Counted from the first letter of the stretch, positions 36,524 to 45,040 are shown. The stretch: DNA of 64,000 bases from RDXT01 sp033765305 (GCA_033765305.1 JANRID010000010.1:1-64000), one strand, 5' to 3'. Notes: generated from the sequence alone by a model not told the origin. Numbers and translations are program-made.

Positions 36524-37494
36524 GCCTTGAGCGGGCTGGCCGAAAGCTGCCGGCGGTCGGCAAGGTATTTGTCGAATACAAAATGCTGAATGGTGAGCAG
36601 CTCGTCTTCGCCCTGCACCCAGCCGAAGTAATTGTTCGGATTGTCACTGCGCAGGTAGAGCAGGATCTCGCGGCTGCGCCCGTCCGGATAGCCGGCCGTG
36701 AAGCGGATGTCGGGAGGCAGCGGCCGCAGTTCCGCCAGCTTGCCGGGATAGCGCGCTTCGGCGAAGCTTTCGGCGAATACCCGCCCGGTGAAAGCAGCCC
36801 AGTAGGCCTGGAGCTGGGCGGCATCCGGTGTTTCCCCGCCGGGCATCAGCACCCAGCCGCCCGGCTGGCGGGCAAGGGACACGTTGCGGCTGCTGTCGGC
36901 AGCATATTCGATGCGCAGCGACTGCAGGCTGTCGGCCAGGGCGGTGAAGAGGTAGTTTTCACGCCAGGCGCTCAGGTCGGTATCGTAAAATCCGTTTACA
37001 TAGCCTTGGTGGCCAGGCAGTTCCACCACCAGCGGCTCGTCGCTGCCGTCGAGCATCATGAGGGTGCCGCGCGCATCGCGGGTTTCAGTGCCGAGGCGGT
37101 AGGCTTTGATGCGGCGGCTGCCTGCGTAGATTTCCACGCGGGTATGGACGGTGTTGAGAATGGCGCGCGCAGTGGCGATCCCGTCGCCCGTGAGCACTTC
37201 CTTGACCTGCAGGAGCGAAAGGGTTCGGAGCAGGCGGGAGATGCGCGGACGGAGCACCTGGTAGCGCTCGTTGGCCTGCCAGGCGCCGGAGGGCTGCCGT
37301 GCGAGCCGGAGCTGGGCGGTTTCTGTGCCTTGCACCACTTTCGTCAGCACAATCCGGTCGATCGGGACCGTATCGGCCACGGCGAATGCGGCACTTCCGG
37401 GATCGAGGGAACTGCGTTCCCGGCCCAGAAACCAGATCAGGTATACAGCGGTCAGCAGCAGCAGCGCGGCTGCCAGCATCAGGGTGTTCCGCAT
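36511..37494 (-). CDS. DUF4340 domain-containing protein
   Basis: 327 residues with one N-terminal transmembrane helix (about 6-24) followed by a repetitive beta-rich periplasmic body. The sequence has strands of the kind L-T-K-V-V-Q-G-T-E-T-A-Q-L-R-L-A, a Y-R-L-G-T-E-T block, and repeated W/Y-rich turns. That pattern is typical of DUF4340, a domain often encoded next to gliding/ABC-2-type transporter genes in Bacteroidota. No such partner is nearby. The ATG at 37494 precedes the transmembrane segment directly. Function unknown. Confidence 0.75.
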   Translation of the reverse strand: MRNTLMLAAALLLLTAVYLIWFLGRERSSLDPGSAAFAVADTVPIDRIVLTKVVQGTETAQLRLARQPSGAWQANERYQVLRPRISRLLRTLSLLQVKEVLTGDGIATARAILNTVHTRVEIYAGSRRIKAYRLGTETRDARGTLMMLDGSDEPLVVELPGHQGYVNGFYDTDLSAWRENYLFTALADSLQSLRIEYAADSSRNVSLARQPGGWVLMPGGETPDAAQLQAYWAAFTGRVFAESFAEARYPGKLAELRPLPPDIRFTAGYPDGRSREILLYLRSDNPNNYFGWVQGEDELLTIQHFVFDKYLADRRQLSASPLKAQPM

Positions 37495-37555
37495 GGGTCC
37501 AGCGTTCTCGGCATGCTGAGTTCTGCGCAATCCTGCCGGAGGCAGATCCGGCGGC

Positions 37556-38182
37556 TCAGTGATGGCCGTCGGACGGGATGCCGTCCTTCATCACCTCGTC
37601 GCGGTTGCGGAGGGTATGGATGTTGTTGCGCTTGTCGTGGTGGAAGATCTGCTCGCCGAAATTGGCATTGCGGCGCTGCTCCAGGAAGTCGAGGCGGGGG
37701 CGCAGGGCTTCCTCGTCCACCATCAGCTTCTGCTTGTCGAAGATGGCGTCTTTGCGGTCGGAGAAGTTGAGGTCGTACTCCGGGCTCATGACGATGGCCT
37801 CTTCGGGGCAGACCTCTTCGCACAGTCCGCAGTAGATGCAGCGGAGCATGTCGATCTCGAATTTCTCGGGATAGCGCTCCTTCTGGTCGTCGGTCAGCTC
37901 GGCTGCCTGCATGCTGATGGCGAAAGGCGGGCAGGCACGGGCACAAAGGCCGCAGGCGACGCAGCGCTCCTTGCCGTTTTCAGCCACGAGCACCGGACGG
38001 CCGCGGAATTCAGGGCCCAGCTGCGGCTTGTGCTCCGGATATTCGAGGGTCACGGAGGGGCGGAACATCTGCGTAAGGGTGAACCACATTCCCTTGAAGA
38101 CCTCAGGGAAATACAGCTTGCCGCTGGTGCTCAGCTCCCGCTCCCGCTTGTCGCCGGATTTGATCCCGATGTTTGTTGCCAT
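37556..38182 (-). CDS. nuoI: NADH-quinone oxidoreductase subunit I
   Basis: 208 residues. Two 4Fe-4S ferredoxin motifs are intact: C-V-A-C-G-L-C-A-R-A-C-P with Cys74, 77, 80 and 84, and C-I-Y-C-G-L-C-E-E-V-C-P with Cys115, 118, 121 and 125. These hold clusters N6a and N6b that pass electrons towards quinone in complex I. The C-terminal extension of about 70 residues is longer than in E. coli but common in Bacteroidota. No other nuo gene lies in the window, so this subunit is encoded apart from a complex I operon or represents an extra copy. Confidence 0.93.
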   Translation of the reverse strand: MATNIGIKSGDKRERELSTSGKLYFPEVFKGMWFTLTQMFRPSVTLEYPEHKPQLGPEFRGRPVLVAENGKERCVACGLCARACPPFAISMQAAELTDDQKERYPEKFEIDMLRCIYCGLCEEVCPEEAIVMSPEYDLNFSDRKDAIFDKQKLMVDEEALRPRLDFLEQRRNANFGEQIFHHDKRNNIHTLRNRDEVMKDGIPSDGHH

Positions 38183-38346
38183 AGTGTACTTCAGACTGCG
38201 GCTAAAATTACCGGTGTTTGCGGTGTCAACCAAACATTTTCCGGAAATGTTTGCGGATCTGGGGTGGGGATGGGATTGGAGCTGCTGCAGGGGTGGTCCT
38301 CGGGGTTGGTTCAGATGCGGGGGCGCAGAATCGGGGTCGTTTTTAG

Positions 38347-38418
38347 CAGAATTGAAGATTTCCTGATTCTGTTTCTGGGAATGCATGTTTTTATAAAAAA
38401 ACAGAAATGAAATTTCTG
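38347..38418. promoter_or_regulatory. Cluster of CAGAA/TTCTG motifs at the start of the AbiEi-like gene
   Basis: CAGAAT (38347), ATTCTG (38366), TTTCTG (38372), CAGAAA (38402) and TTTCTG (38413) occur within 72 bases, forming two inverted pairs. One copy overlaps the ATG at 38407. The stretch is AT-rich for this genome. AbiEi antitoxins are known to repress their own promoters through inverted repeats, so autoregulation is plausible. Confidence 0.45.
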
Positions 38419-39126
38419 GACTTGTATCGTACCCCCGCGCCGCAGAAGGTGTTTTCCACCGGCGATATCGCCAAGGAATGGGGGACGTTCAACTATGCAA
38501 ACCGGGTCAATTGGCAGGACAAGGGATATATTCTCAAGCTGCGCAATACGTGGTATGCATGCCCTGAATCCATCCGGACCGACGCCGACGTATTTGTGCT
38601 GGCCAACCGGCTGTACGGGCCGTCCTATATTTCGCTGGAATCTGCGCTCCGGTATTACAATTGGATTCCGGACATGGTATTCAGCATCACCTCCATCACC
38701 ACCCTGAAGTCTGCCCGCTGGAAAACCGCAGCGGGTCATTTTTCCTGCCGTTCGATTCATCCCAGATTCTTTTTCGGATATCGGGAGGTCAACATCCAAG
38801 GCACCCGGTTTACGATCGCCGAGCCGGAGAAAACCCTGCTGCTGGCGCAAAAGCTGTACGCGGCGGGCAACCGTCCGCGAGCCAAGGGGCGGGATTTTTT
38901 CGATATCGTATTTTTGTTTTCCCTGGGATACAAACCCGACTATGCCTACCTCGAAGCCAGAATGGGTGCGGGAACCCCGGATCTTCTTAGGCAAGCGGTC
39001 CTGGAGACGCTCGGCAGCATAGACCTGGATCGATTGGCAGAGGACGTGCGGCCTTTTCTGTTCAGTTCCAGCGAGGTCCGCAAAGTCCGGTATTTCAAGA
39101 AGTTCTGGGAACAGGCAGCGCTATGA
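38407..39126 (+). CDS. AbiEi-like antitoxin-family protein, orphan
   Basis: 239 residues. The N-terminal 45 residues look like the AbiEi winged helix (F-S-T-G-D-I-A-K-E-W-G-T then K-G-Y-I-L-K-L-R-N-T-W-Y-A). The next block, L-Y-G-P-S-Y-I-S-L-E-S-A-L-R-Y-Y, matches the AbiEi C-terminal domain. A later E-P-E-K-T-L-L-L-A-Q-K-L-Y followed by R-A-K-G-R-D-F-F-D-I-V-F-L-F resembles AbiEii-type helical segments. AbiEi normally neutralises the nucleotidyltransferase toxin AbiEii, encoded just downstream. Here the next gene is an amidohydrolase, so the toxin is missing or elsewhere. Confidence 0.65.
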   Translation: MKFLDLYRTPAPQKVFSTGDIAKEWGTFNYANRVNWQDKGYILKLRNTWYACPESIRTDADVFVLANRLYGPSYISLESALRYYNWIPDMVFSITSITTLKSARWKTAAGHFSCRSIHPRFFFGYREVNIQGTRFTIAEPEKTLLLAQKLYAAGNRPRAKGRDFFDIVFLFSLGYKPDYAYLEARMGAGTPDLLRQAVLETLGSIDLDRLAEDVRPFLFSSSEVRKVRYFKKFWEQAAL

Positions 39127-39183
39127 TGCCCCCGAACCGGATACACTGGCGCCGCTCTCCGCGCGCAGCGCTGGATTTTTTTC

Positions 39184-39191
39184 TATCTTTC
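39184..39191 (+). promoter_or_regulatory. TAnnTTTG-like core five bases before the amidohydrolase ATG
   Basis: TATCTTTC followed by AGCCC and ATG at 39197. One mismatch from the Bacteroidota -7 consensus; spacing would yield a near-leaderless mRNA. Confidence 0.4.
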
Positions 39192-39196
39192 AGCCC

Positions 39197-40786
39197 ATGA
39201 AGCCCTGTATGAGATTCCGCTGGCTGGCCCTGGCAGCGCTGCTGCCGCTGGGGCTGCGCGCCCAGATGCCCGATGCCGCTTCGCGTTCGGAGGGCGAAGG
39301 CCCCTTCCCGCAGCTGATCATCCGGGGCGCGACCCTGATCAACGGCAACGGCGCGCCGCCCACCGGCCCGGTGGATGTGGTGATCGAAGGGAGTCGCATC
39401 GTATCGGTGCGCAACGTGGGCTACCCCGGCGTGCCCATCGACCCCAAGCGCAGGCCGCAGGCCAAGCCCGGCGCCAAGGAGATCGATGCCGCCGGCATGT
39501 ACCTCCTGCCGGGATTCGTGGACCTGCACGGCCATATCGGCGGCACGGAGCAGGGTACTACCCCGGAATACGTCTTCAAGCTCTGGATGGCCCATGGCAT
39601 CACCACCATCCGCGAGCCCGGCAGCTTCAACGGCCTGGACTGGACCCTGCGCCACCGGACGCTCAGTGCCAGCAATGCCATCACCGCGCCCCGCATCCGG
39701 GCCTACTCGGTCTTCGGGCAGGGATCGGAAGCGCCGGTGCAGAGCCCCGAAGCGGCCCGCGCCTGGGTGCGCCAGATTTCGCAGAAGGGCGCAGACGGCA
39801 TCAAATTCTTCGGCGCGCGCCCCGACATCATGGCGGCGGCCCTGGATGAGGCCCGCAAGCTGGGCCTGCGCTCGGCCTGCCACCACGCGCAGATGGATGT
39901 GGCCTGGCTCAACGTCCTCCACACCGCCCGCATGGGCCTGACGTCCATGGAGCACTGGTACGGCCTGCCTGAGGCGCTTTTCACCGACCGCACGGTGCAG
40001 CAGTATCCGCCGGACTACAACTACCAGAATGAAGCCCAGCGCTTCGGCGAAGCCGGCAGGCTCTGGCGGCAGGCCGCCGCCCCTGGCTCGCCCCGCTGGA
40101 ATGCGGTGATGGACAGCCTCCTGGCCCTGGATTTTACCCTCGATCCTACCTTTAATATCTACGAGGCCAACCGCGACCTCATGCGCGCCCGCACCGCCGA
40201 ATGGCACGAGCGCTACACCTTGCCCTCGCTTTGGCGCTTTTTCCAGCCCAGCCGCATTTCCCACGGCTCCCACTGGCACGCCTGGAGCACGCAGGAGGAG
40301 GTGGACTGGAAAGAAAACTACCGCCGCTGGATGCTGTTCGTCAACGAATACAAAAACCGCGGCGGGCGCGTCACCACCGGCTCGGATTCCGGATACCTGT
40401 TCCAACTGTACGGATTCGCCTATATCCGCGAGCTGGAGCTGCTCCAGGAGGCCGGTTTTCACCCGCTCGAAGTGATCCGCGCAGCTACCCTGCACGGTGC
40501 CGAGGCGCTCGGCATGAGCCAGGACATCGGGACCGTAGAGCCCGGCAAACTGGCCGATCTGGTGCTGGTGACGGAAAATCCGCTGATGGACCTCAAGACC
40601 CTCTACGGCACCGGCGCGATCCGCCTGAACGAGCAGAACGAGCCCGTGCGCCGCGGCGGCGTGCGCTATACCATCAAAGACGGCATTGTGTACGATGCGC
40701 CGCAGCTCCTCGAAGCCGTGGCCCGCATGGCTGCGGAAGCGAAGCGGAAGGAATCCTTTGAGCTGAAACAGCCCGGCATGAAATAA
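39197..40786 (+). CDS. Exported amidohydrolase family protein
   Basis: 529 residues. A signal peptide (about 1-22, ending GLRAQ) is followed by the small beta-domain (L-I-I-R-G-A-T-L-I-N-G) and the metal-dependent barrel. D-L-H-G-H-I-G-G gives the HxH site at about 112-114, and K-F-F-G-A-R-P-D supplies a possible bridging lysine. S-A-C-H-H-A-Q and S-M-E-H-W carry further histidines, and T-T-G-S-D-S-G-Y the late aspartate. V-E-P-G-K-L-A-D-L-V-L closes the fold. It probably hydrolyses a cyclic amide or peptide-like substrate in the periplasm. The PorV-like gene begins 23 bases downstream. Confidence 0.88.
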   Translation: MKPCMRFRWLALAALLPLGLRAQMPDAASRSEGEGPFPQLIIRGATLINGNGAPPTGPVDVVIEGSRIVSVRNVGYPGVPIDPKRRPQAKPGAKEIDAAGMYLLPGFVDLHGHIGGTEQGTTPEYVFKLWMAHGITTIREPGSFNGLDWTLRHRTLSASNAITAPRIRAYSVFGQGSEAPVQSPEAARAWVRQISQKGADGIKFFGARPDIMAAALDEARKLGLRSACHHAQMDVAWLNVLHTARMGLTSMEHWYGLPEALFTDRTVQQYPPDYNYQNEAQRFGEAGRLWRQAAAPGSPRWNAVMDSLLALDFTLDPTFNIYEANRDLMRARTAEWHERYTLPSLWRFFQPSRISHGSHWHAWSTQEEVDWKENYRRWMLFVNEYKNRGGRVTTGSDSGYLFQLYGFAYIRELELLQEAGFHPLEVIRAATLHGAEALGMSQDIGTVEPGKLADLVLVTENPLMDLKTLYGTGAIRLNEQNEPVRRGGVRYTIKDGIVYDAPQLLEAVARMAAEAKRKESFELKQPGMK

Positions 40787-40809
40787 TATCCCATCCCATT
40801 TTCAACCCC

Positions 40810-41649
40810 ATGACCCGCCGACTGATCCTCCTGACCCTGATCTGCCTGCCGGCAGCCCTGCCCCTGTCCGCCACCGGCGGCAATGAACCCGGCGGCGGAG
40901 CCGCCCCTGCCGCAACTGCCGGCGCCTGGACTGCCGTGCGCGGCAGCCTCTGGAGCCTCTGGCACAATCCGGCCGCCATCACCGGCACCCCCGGCATCCA
41001 GGCCGGCGCCTACTTCAGCCGCCAGTTCCTGCTCAGCGAACTGAGCTACGGCAGCGCCGGGGCCGTAATCCCCTTCGCCGGCAGCCAGGCTGCCGGCCTG
41101 CGGGTGAGCAGCTTCGGCTTCGATGCCTACCGCGAAAGCCGTGCCTCCGCCTCCTACGGCATCACCGTCATCGAGGTGCTCAGCATCGGCGTCACCGTCA
41201 ACGCCGCAAATCTGAGCATCCGCGACTACGGCAGCGCCACCACCTTCTACGCCGATGCGGGCGTGCACCTGCAGCTGAACGAGCAGGTGCATCTGGGCTT
41301 CAGCGCGCTGAATATCAACCGCGCCCAGCTCAATTCCAGCACCGGCTTCCGGGAGGATCTGCCGACGGTCCTCACGGCAGGCGTCAGCTACCAGCCTACG
41401 GGCAAGGTGCGCATCGTGGCGGATGCTGCCAAGGATGTGGATCATCCGCTGAGCGTCAGCGGCGGCATCGAGTATGAGATCCTGCCCGCGCTTACGGCGC
41501 GGATCGGTGCCGGCAACGGGCCCGTGCGCCTAAGCGGCGGCCTGGGGCTTGCCTGGCAGCAGGTGCGGCTCGATCTGGCCTTCCAGTACACCGAGCGGCT
41601 GGGCTACACGCCCCACCTTTCGCTGGCTTGGGCCGGCAGCGGCCGCTAA
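40810..41649 (+). CDS. PorV/PorQ-like outer-membrane beta-barrel protein
   Basis: 279 residues with a signal peptide (ending PLSATGG or similar). A segment rich in small residues is followed by R-G-S-L-W-S-L-W-H-N-P-A-A-I-T-G-T-P-G-I-Q, the N-P-A-A motif of PorV/PorQ/UPF0164-type barrels. Regular strands then end in an aromatic strand before G-S-G-R. PorV itself shuttles T9SS substrates; PorQ-like proteins are less defined. It likely shares the amidohydrolase transcript (23 bases apart). The TAA overlaps the reverse stop of the epimerase gene in CTAA. Confidence 0.72.
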   Translation: MTRRLILLTLICLPAALPLSATGGNEPGGGAAPAATAGAWTAVRGSLWSLWHNPAAITGTPGIQAGAYFSRQFLLSELSYGSAGAVIPFAGSQAAGLRVSSFGFDAYRESRASASYGITVIEVLSIGVTVNAANLSIRDYGSATTFYADAGVHLQLNEQVHLGFSALNINRAQLNSSTGFREDLPTVLTAGVSYQPTGKVRIVADAAKDVDHPLSVSGGIEYEILPALTARIGAGNGPVRLSGGLGLAWQQVRLDLAFQYTERLGYTPHLSLAWAGSGR

Positions 41650-42533
41650 CGCGGGAACAGGCTGCGCAGCGCGCCTTCCAGCTCCGGGTATTGCCACTGA
41701 AAACCAGCCTGCTCCAGCGCGCGGGGCTGCACGTACTGCCCGCCCCAGAACAGCACCGACTGTTCGCCGAACAGCAGGCTGAGGCCGAACTTCGGCACGG
41801 CGGCCAGCTCCGGCACGCCGAGCGTGCGCGCGAGCGTGTGCGAAAAGACTGCCTGCGACACTTGCTGAGGCGCTGCTAGATTCACCGGCCCGGCATAGGC
41901 CGGATTTTCCAGTGCTTGCAGCATGAAGCGGGTCAGGTCGTCGAGGTGAATCCAGGGGAATCCCTGCTTGCCGGAGGCGAAGCGCCCGCCCATGAATGCG
42001 CGGTAGATGGGGACCATCTTGGCCAGGGCGCCGCCGTCTTTGCCCAGAACCACCCCGATGCGCATCAGCACGGTGCGGCAGCGGGCCTGCGCAGCTTCCG
42101 CTTCCCAGACCTTGCAGACCTCGGCAGCGAAGTCGCTGCCGGGTGCGCCGCGCTCGTCCACCGCTGCCGGATGCTCCACGCCGTAGTAGCCTACGCCCGA
42201 AGCGGATAGGAACACCGAAGGCGGATTGGGGCTGCGGTTGATGTATTCCACGCAGGCGCGGGTGGCGTCCTGCCGGCTGCGGAGGATTTCCTGCTTGTAG
42301 GCGTCGGTCCAGCGCTGGTCTGCAATGCCCGCGCCGGCCAGGTTGATCACGGCATGGTACAGCCCGATGCCGAGGGGGAGTTCCCGCCCGTTCCAGGCCA
42401 GGTAGGTGATATGGCGGTCCTGGGTGCTGCGGCTGCTGCGGGACAGAATGGTTACCTGATGCCCTGCCGCCACGAGTGCGCGGGTCAGATGGGTGCCGAT
42501 GAAGCCGGAGCCGCCGGTGATGAGGATCTGCAT
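41646..42533 (-). CDS. TIGR01777 family NAD(P)-binding epimerase
   Basis: 295 residues, extended SDR fold. ITGGSGFIGTHL at 5-16 is the dinucleotide-binding loop. V-I-N-L-A-G-A-G-I-A and the R-W-T-x-x-Y-K-Q-E-I-L-x-S-R block are diagnostic of TIGR01777 (SDR39U, YfcH-like) proteins. The S-A-S-G-V-G-Y-Y-G stretch holds the active-site tyrosine, and the C-terminal domain has the usual G-x-P-x-x-A-V-P. Physiological substrate unknown. It overlaps the PorV-like gene by four bases at the stops. Confidence 0.9.
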   Translation of the reverse strand: MQILITGGSGFIGTHLTRALVAAGHQVTILSRSSRSTQDRHITYLAWNGRELPLGIGLYHAVINLAGAGIADQRWTDAYKQEILRSRQDATRACVEYINRSPNPPSVFLSASGVGYYGVEHPAAVDERGAPGSDFAAEVCKVWEAEAAQARCRTVLMRIGVVLGKDGGALAKMVPIYRAFMGGRFASGKQGFPWIHLDDLTRFMLQALENPAYAGPVNLAAPQQVSQAVFSHTLARTLGVPELAAVPKFGLSLLFGEQSVLFWGGQYVQPRALEQAGFQWQYPELEGALRSLFPR

Positions 42534-42624
42534 GCGATGGTGGGTCCTGATACAAGCCTACAACGCAGGGACGCGGGGAGTGTTTGGCTGCGGGGCGGAA
42601 TCCTGCGGTCCTGCGGCAGCGATT

Positions 42625-42781
42625 AGTAACGCGAAAAGAATAACTTCCCGATTTTGCGCAGATATCTTGTGCGCAGACAAGGAAGAAAAACCGAGCCTGG
42701 CGAGCCAAGTGAGGCTTTTTCTGACGCCGTATGCGTGCAAGAGATCAAGCCAAAAGCGGATTTTATTCTTTGAGCGTTACT
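42625..42781. mobile_element. Small inverted-repeat element (MITE-like), 157 bp
   Basis: AGTAACGCGAAAAGAATAA at 42625-42643 and TTATTCTTTGAGCGTTACT at 42763-42781 are terminal inverted repeats matching at 17 of 19 positions. The 119-bp interior has no gene but holds a terminator-like hairpin (GAAAAACC ... GGCTTTTTC, about 42688-42724) and an 8-bp direct repeat TGCGCAGA. The right end coincides with the stop codon of the GNAT gene. I see no clear target duplication. A mobile origin is inferred from the ends alone. Confidence 0.5.
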
Positions 42782-43335
42782 TACCATTTCGGATACGGAT
42801 TCCGGGGCGGCGGCGGTGGCGTGAGGAGCTTGGCCATCAGGTATTCATCCACGTATTCGCCCCCGATGCGGTACGATTCCCGCTTGGTGCCTTCGATCTG
42901 GAAGCCCATTTTGCGGTAGAGGGAAATGGCAGGAAAATTGCCCGACTGCACGAGCAGCTCCAGCCGGCGCAGGCTGGCCGCACGGGCCCACCGTTCGGCC
43001 TCCTGGAACAGGGCCTGCCCGATGCCCCGGCGCTGGTAGGCTCCCAGCACGCCGATTCCGAGCAGGGCCGTATGCGCCACGCGCTGGTAGCGCTCGCCGA
43101 AGGCACCCAGCCAGGCAATCAGCCGGTCGCGGTCCTCCACGACGAAAATCATCTGGTTGGGCCGGGCCAGGACGGACTCGATCTGCGCCATTTCATCCCG
43201 CGCGCCCGATCCGTACTCGCCGGGCTGATACAGCACATGCGGGGACTCGGCTGCCAGCGCTTCCAGCAGTTCGAGATACGCTTCAGCATCAGTCGGATGG
43301 ATGCGCCGGAGATTGAGTTCCTGGATACGGATCAT
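42781..43335 (-). CDS. GNAT family N-acetyltransferase
   Basis: 184 residues. The acetyl-CoA loop is G-A-Y-Q-R-R-G-I-G-Q-A-L-F at about 97-109, preceded by a L-G-I-G-V-L strand and followed by L-E-L-L-V-Q-S-G-N-F-P-A-I-S-L-Y-R-K-M-G-F. These are motif A and B of RimI/RimJ/SpeG-like acetyltransferases. Substrate not evident. The C-terminus ends in a Pro-rich tail (T-P-P-P-P-P-R-N-P-Y-P-K-W), and its stop codon TAA lies within the right terminal repeat of the small element, so the tail may have been shaped by that insertion. Confidence 0.85.
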   Translation of the reverse strand: MIRIQELNLRRIHPTDAEAYLELLEALAAESPHVLYQPGEYGSGARDEMAQIESVLARPNQMIFVVEDRDRLIAWLGAFGERYQRVAHTALLGIGVLGAYQRRGIGQALFQEAERWARAASLRRLELLVQSGNFPAISLYRKMGFQIEGTKRESYRIGGEYVDEYLMAKLLTPPPPPRNPYPKW

Positions 43336-43466
43336 GGACGGGATGCGGCAGATGCTGCATGCTTCATCCGCAAGATCGCATGTTTTCCCGGGGAATCCCG
43401 CGTCCCAGAGCCCGAATCCCTAAAAATCCCGGCACAACGGTCCGCTGCGGCGGACTGCCGGTCGGC

Positions 43467-44519
43467 TTATTCCACCGTCCAAAAGCCGAGCGGGTCCACG
43501 AGGCCGTATACGCGGAGGATGCTGCGGGAAATCTCCTGATACGGGGAGCCGCAGTCGATGGATTGCGGGTAGAGATGCTGCTGGGCAAACATAAACAGGT
43601 TGAAGTTGAGTCCTGCATCCGGGGCAAGCCGGCTGACCAGGGCGTAGACTTCCAGCGCTTCCGCCTCCCGGTCCAGCAGGCTGAGCGCGTGCGCCCGCAG
43701 GAGCTGGGCGTTGATCCGCTCCGGCGCCCTGCGGCAGAGCCGGTCCAGGATGCGCAGGGCTTGCGCCGGCTGCTCTTCGTGCAGGAGGATCCGCCGGGCT
43801 TCGGTCTCCATGGCATCGAGCGGCCCTTCCAGCAGCGTAAACGCAAAGGGGATGTTGACATAAAAGCGGATCGGCACTTTGGCGTTATTCAAGGCCGGAG
43901 TAAATCGCAGGTCGGCGATATGGGCTTCAATGGCCTGGAGAAAGATCGGGTGGCTGCTGCTCAGCACCCGGTGCGACTGGTACTGCCCTGTTTTGGAGAC
44001 CAGGCACTGGATCAGCACATAGCCTTCGATGCCTGCCTGGCGGGCGGGCGCCGGATAGCCAATTTCCCTGCGGATTTGATCCAGGTTGACCGGCTGCGGG
44101 TCGCGGAAGTTCGGGCCTGCGGCTACGGCCGGCTTGCTCCACTCCAGGCAGCCCGATTCCGGAACCGAGAACCGGATCAGCTGCCAGTAGGGTCCGGGGC
44201 GGTCTGCCGGTGCCGGCTCGAACCTGAGCTCCCGCAGCCCGGACAGCATCCGGCGGGCGAGCGGCATGCTGCCGGAGGGGGCGTGAACGCGCTGAACAGC
44301 ACCGAGCTCGTCGATCAGGAGGTAGAGGCGCAGCCCCTCCTGCCGCAGCGAGTCCGGCAGCGGGCAGGGAAGCTGGCCGATCAGCGCTTCCAGCGCGGGA
44401 TGCGCCCCGCCAGCGGTATTCAGAAACGGAATGCAGTCGCTGGCAGGTTCCTGCGCAGCAGCAGGCGCAAGCCAGCCGGCAATCAGGACGCAGGCGAACA
44501 GACGGAGATGGGTATGCAT
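43467..44519 (-). CDS. Exported TonB C-terminal-domain protein with helical tail
   Basis: 350 residues. A signal peptide (MHTHLRLFACVLIAGWLAPAAAQ) is followed by a first TonB-like half (about 45-135) and a second, clearer TonB_C domain at about 150-225. That domain includes Y-P-A-P-A-R-Q-A-G-I-E-G-Y-V-L-I-Q-C, V-L-S-S-S-H-P-I-F, and R-F-T-P-A-L-N-N-A-K-V-P. The remaining 120 residues are helical, TPR-like. Unlike true TonB there is no membrane anchor plus Pro-rich spanner. The DUF4293 gene lies 29 bases upstream on the same strand, so the two may be cotranscribed. Confidence 0.75.
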   Translation of the reverse strand: MHTHLRLFACVLIAGWLAPAAAQEPASDCIPFLNTAGGAHPALEALIGQLPCPLPDSLRQEGLRLYLLIDELGAVQRVHAPSGSMPLARRMLSGLRELRFEPAPADRPGPYWQLIRFSVPESGCLEWSKPAVAAGPNFRDPQPVNLDQIRREIGYPAPARQAGIEGYVLIQCLVSKTGQYQSHRVLSSSHPIFLQAIEAHIADLRFTPALNNAKVPIRFYVNIPFAFTLLEGPLDAMETEARRILLHEEQPAQALRILDRLCRRAPERINAQLLRAHALSLLDREAEALEVYALVSRLAPDAGLNFNLFMFAQQHLYPQSIDCGSPYQEISRSILRVYGLVDPLGFWTVE

Positions 44520-44548
44520 GGGGGATTGAATTTCACACGAGGGCCGCC

Positions 44549-45040
44549 TCAGCGGATCCGGTCCACGGAGCGGACCAGCTCCTCATCTTTGCGGATGGCG
44601 CGCATGGCCAGCACCACCAGCAGCAGCGCAATGGCCGGAAAGGCGATGCCGTAGGCCGCGCCGCCCTGATCAGCCGAGCCTTGCAGGATAGCGGGCCCTT
44701 GCAGGGTCAGCAGCACCAGCGCCAACAGGGCCAGCATCAGCAGCAGCGCGGCGATGCGCAGCAGCCCGATCTGGCGGAGCCGGTCCTGATACCGGAATAT
44801 AGCGAATCCGCAGAGGCCGCTGCCGGCCAGCAGCAGCAAAAGCCAGGCGCTGTGGGCGCCCAGGGCCAGCGGACTGGCATGATCGAAGAATAATACCTGC
44901 CCCTCCGGGGCCTGGGCTTGTAAGGCCGTGACGGTTTCTGTCGCGCCGGCGATGGTGTACTGCCATACGGGCAGACCCAGCGGAAGCAGGCTGAAGAGGA
45001 CGGCGAGGGCCAGATAGACCGATTGGATGCGTTGGATCAT
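44549..45040 (-). CDS. DUF4293 family membrane protein
   Basis: 163 residues starting M-I-Q-R-I-Q-S-V-Y-L-A-L-A, the hallmark N-terminus of DUF4293. It has four transmembrane helices and a cytoplasmic C-terminal R-K-D-E-E-L-V-R-S-V-D-R-I-R, also diagnostic (K-D-E-x-L-V-x-S-x-D-R-L-R). The family is restricted largely to Bacteroidota and has no known function. The ATG at 45040 is certain from this motif. A TATCTTTA promoter-like core on the minus strand (45069-45062) lies 21 bases before it. Confidence 0.92.
   Translation of the reverse strand: MIQRIQSVYLALAVLFSLLPLGLPVWQYTIAGATETVTALQAQAPEGQVLFFDHASPLALGAHSAWLLLLLAGSGLCGFAIFRYQDRLRQIGLLRIAALLLMLALLALVLLTLQGPAILQGSADQGGAAYGIAFPAIALLLVVLAMRAIRKDEELVRSVDRIR

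Noticed and set aside
35662..37770. 702-codon open frame through pyrF and the DUF4340 gene
   Set aside because: Out-of-frame with pyrF and antisense to DUF4340; arginine-rich low-complexity product.
42558..42740. 60-codon open frame inside the small inverted-repeat element
   Set aside because: Too short and crosses the element boundary; no transposase motif.
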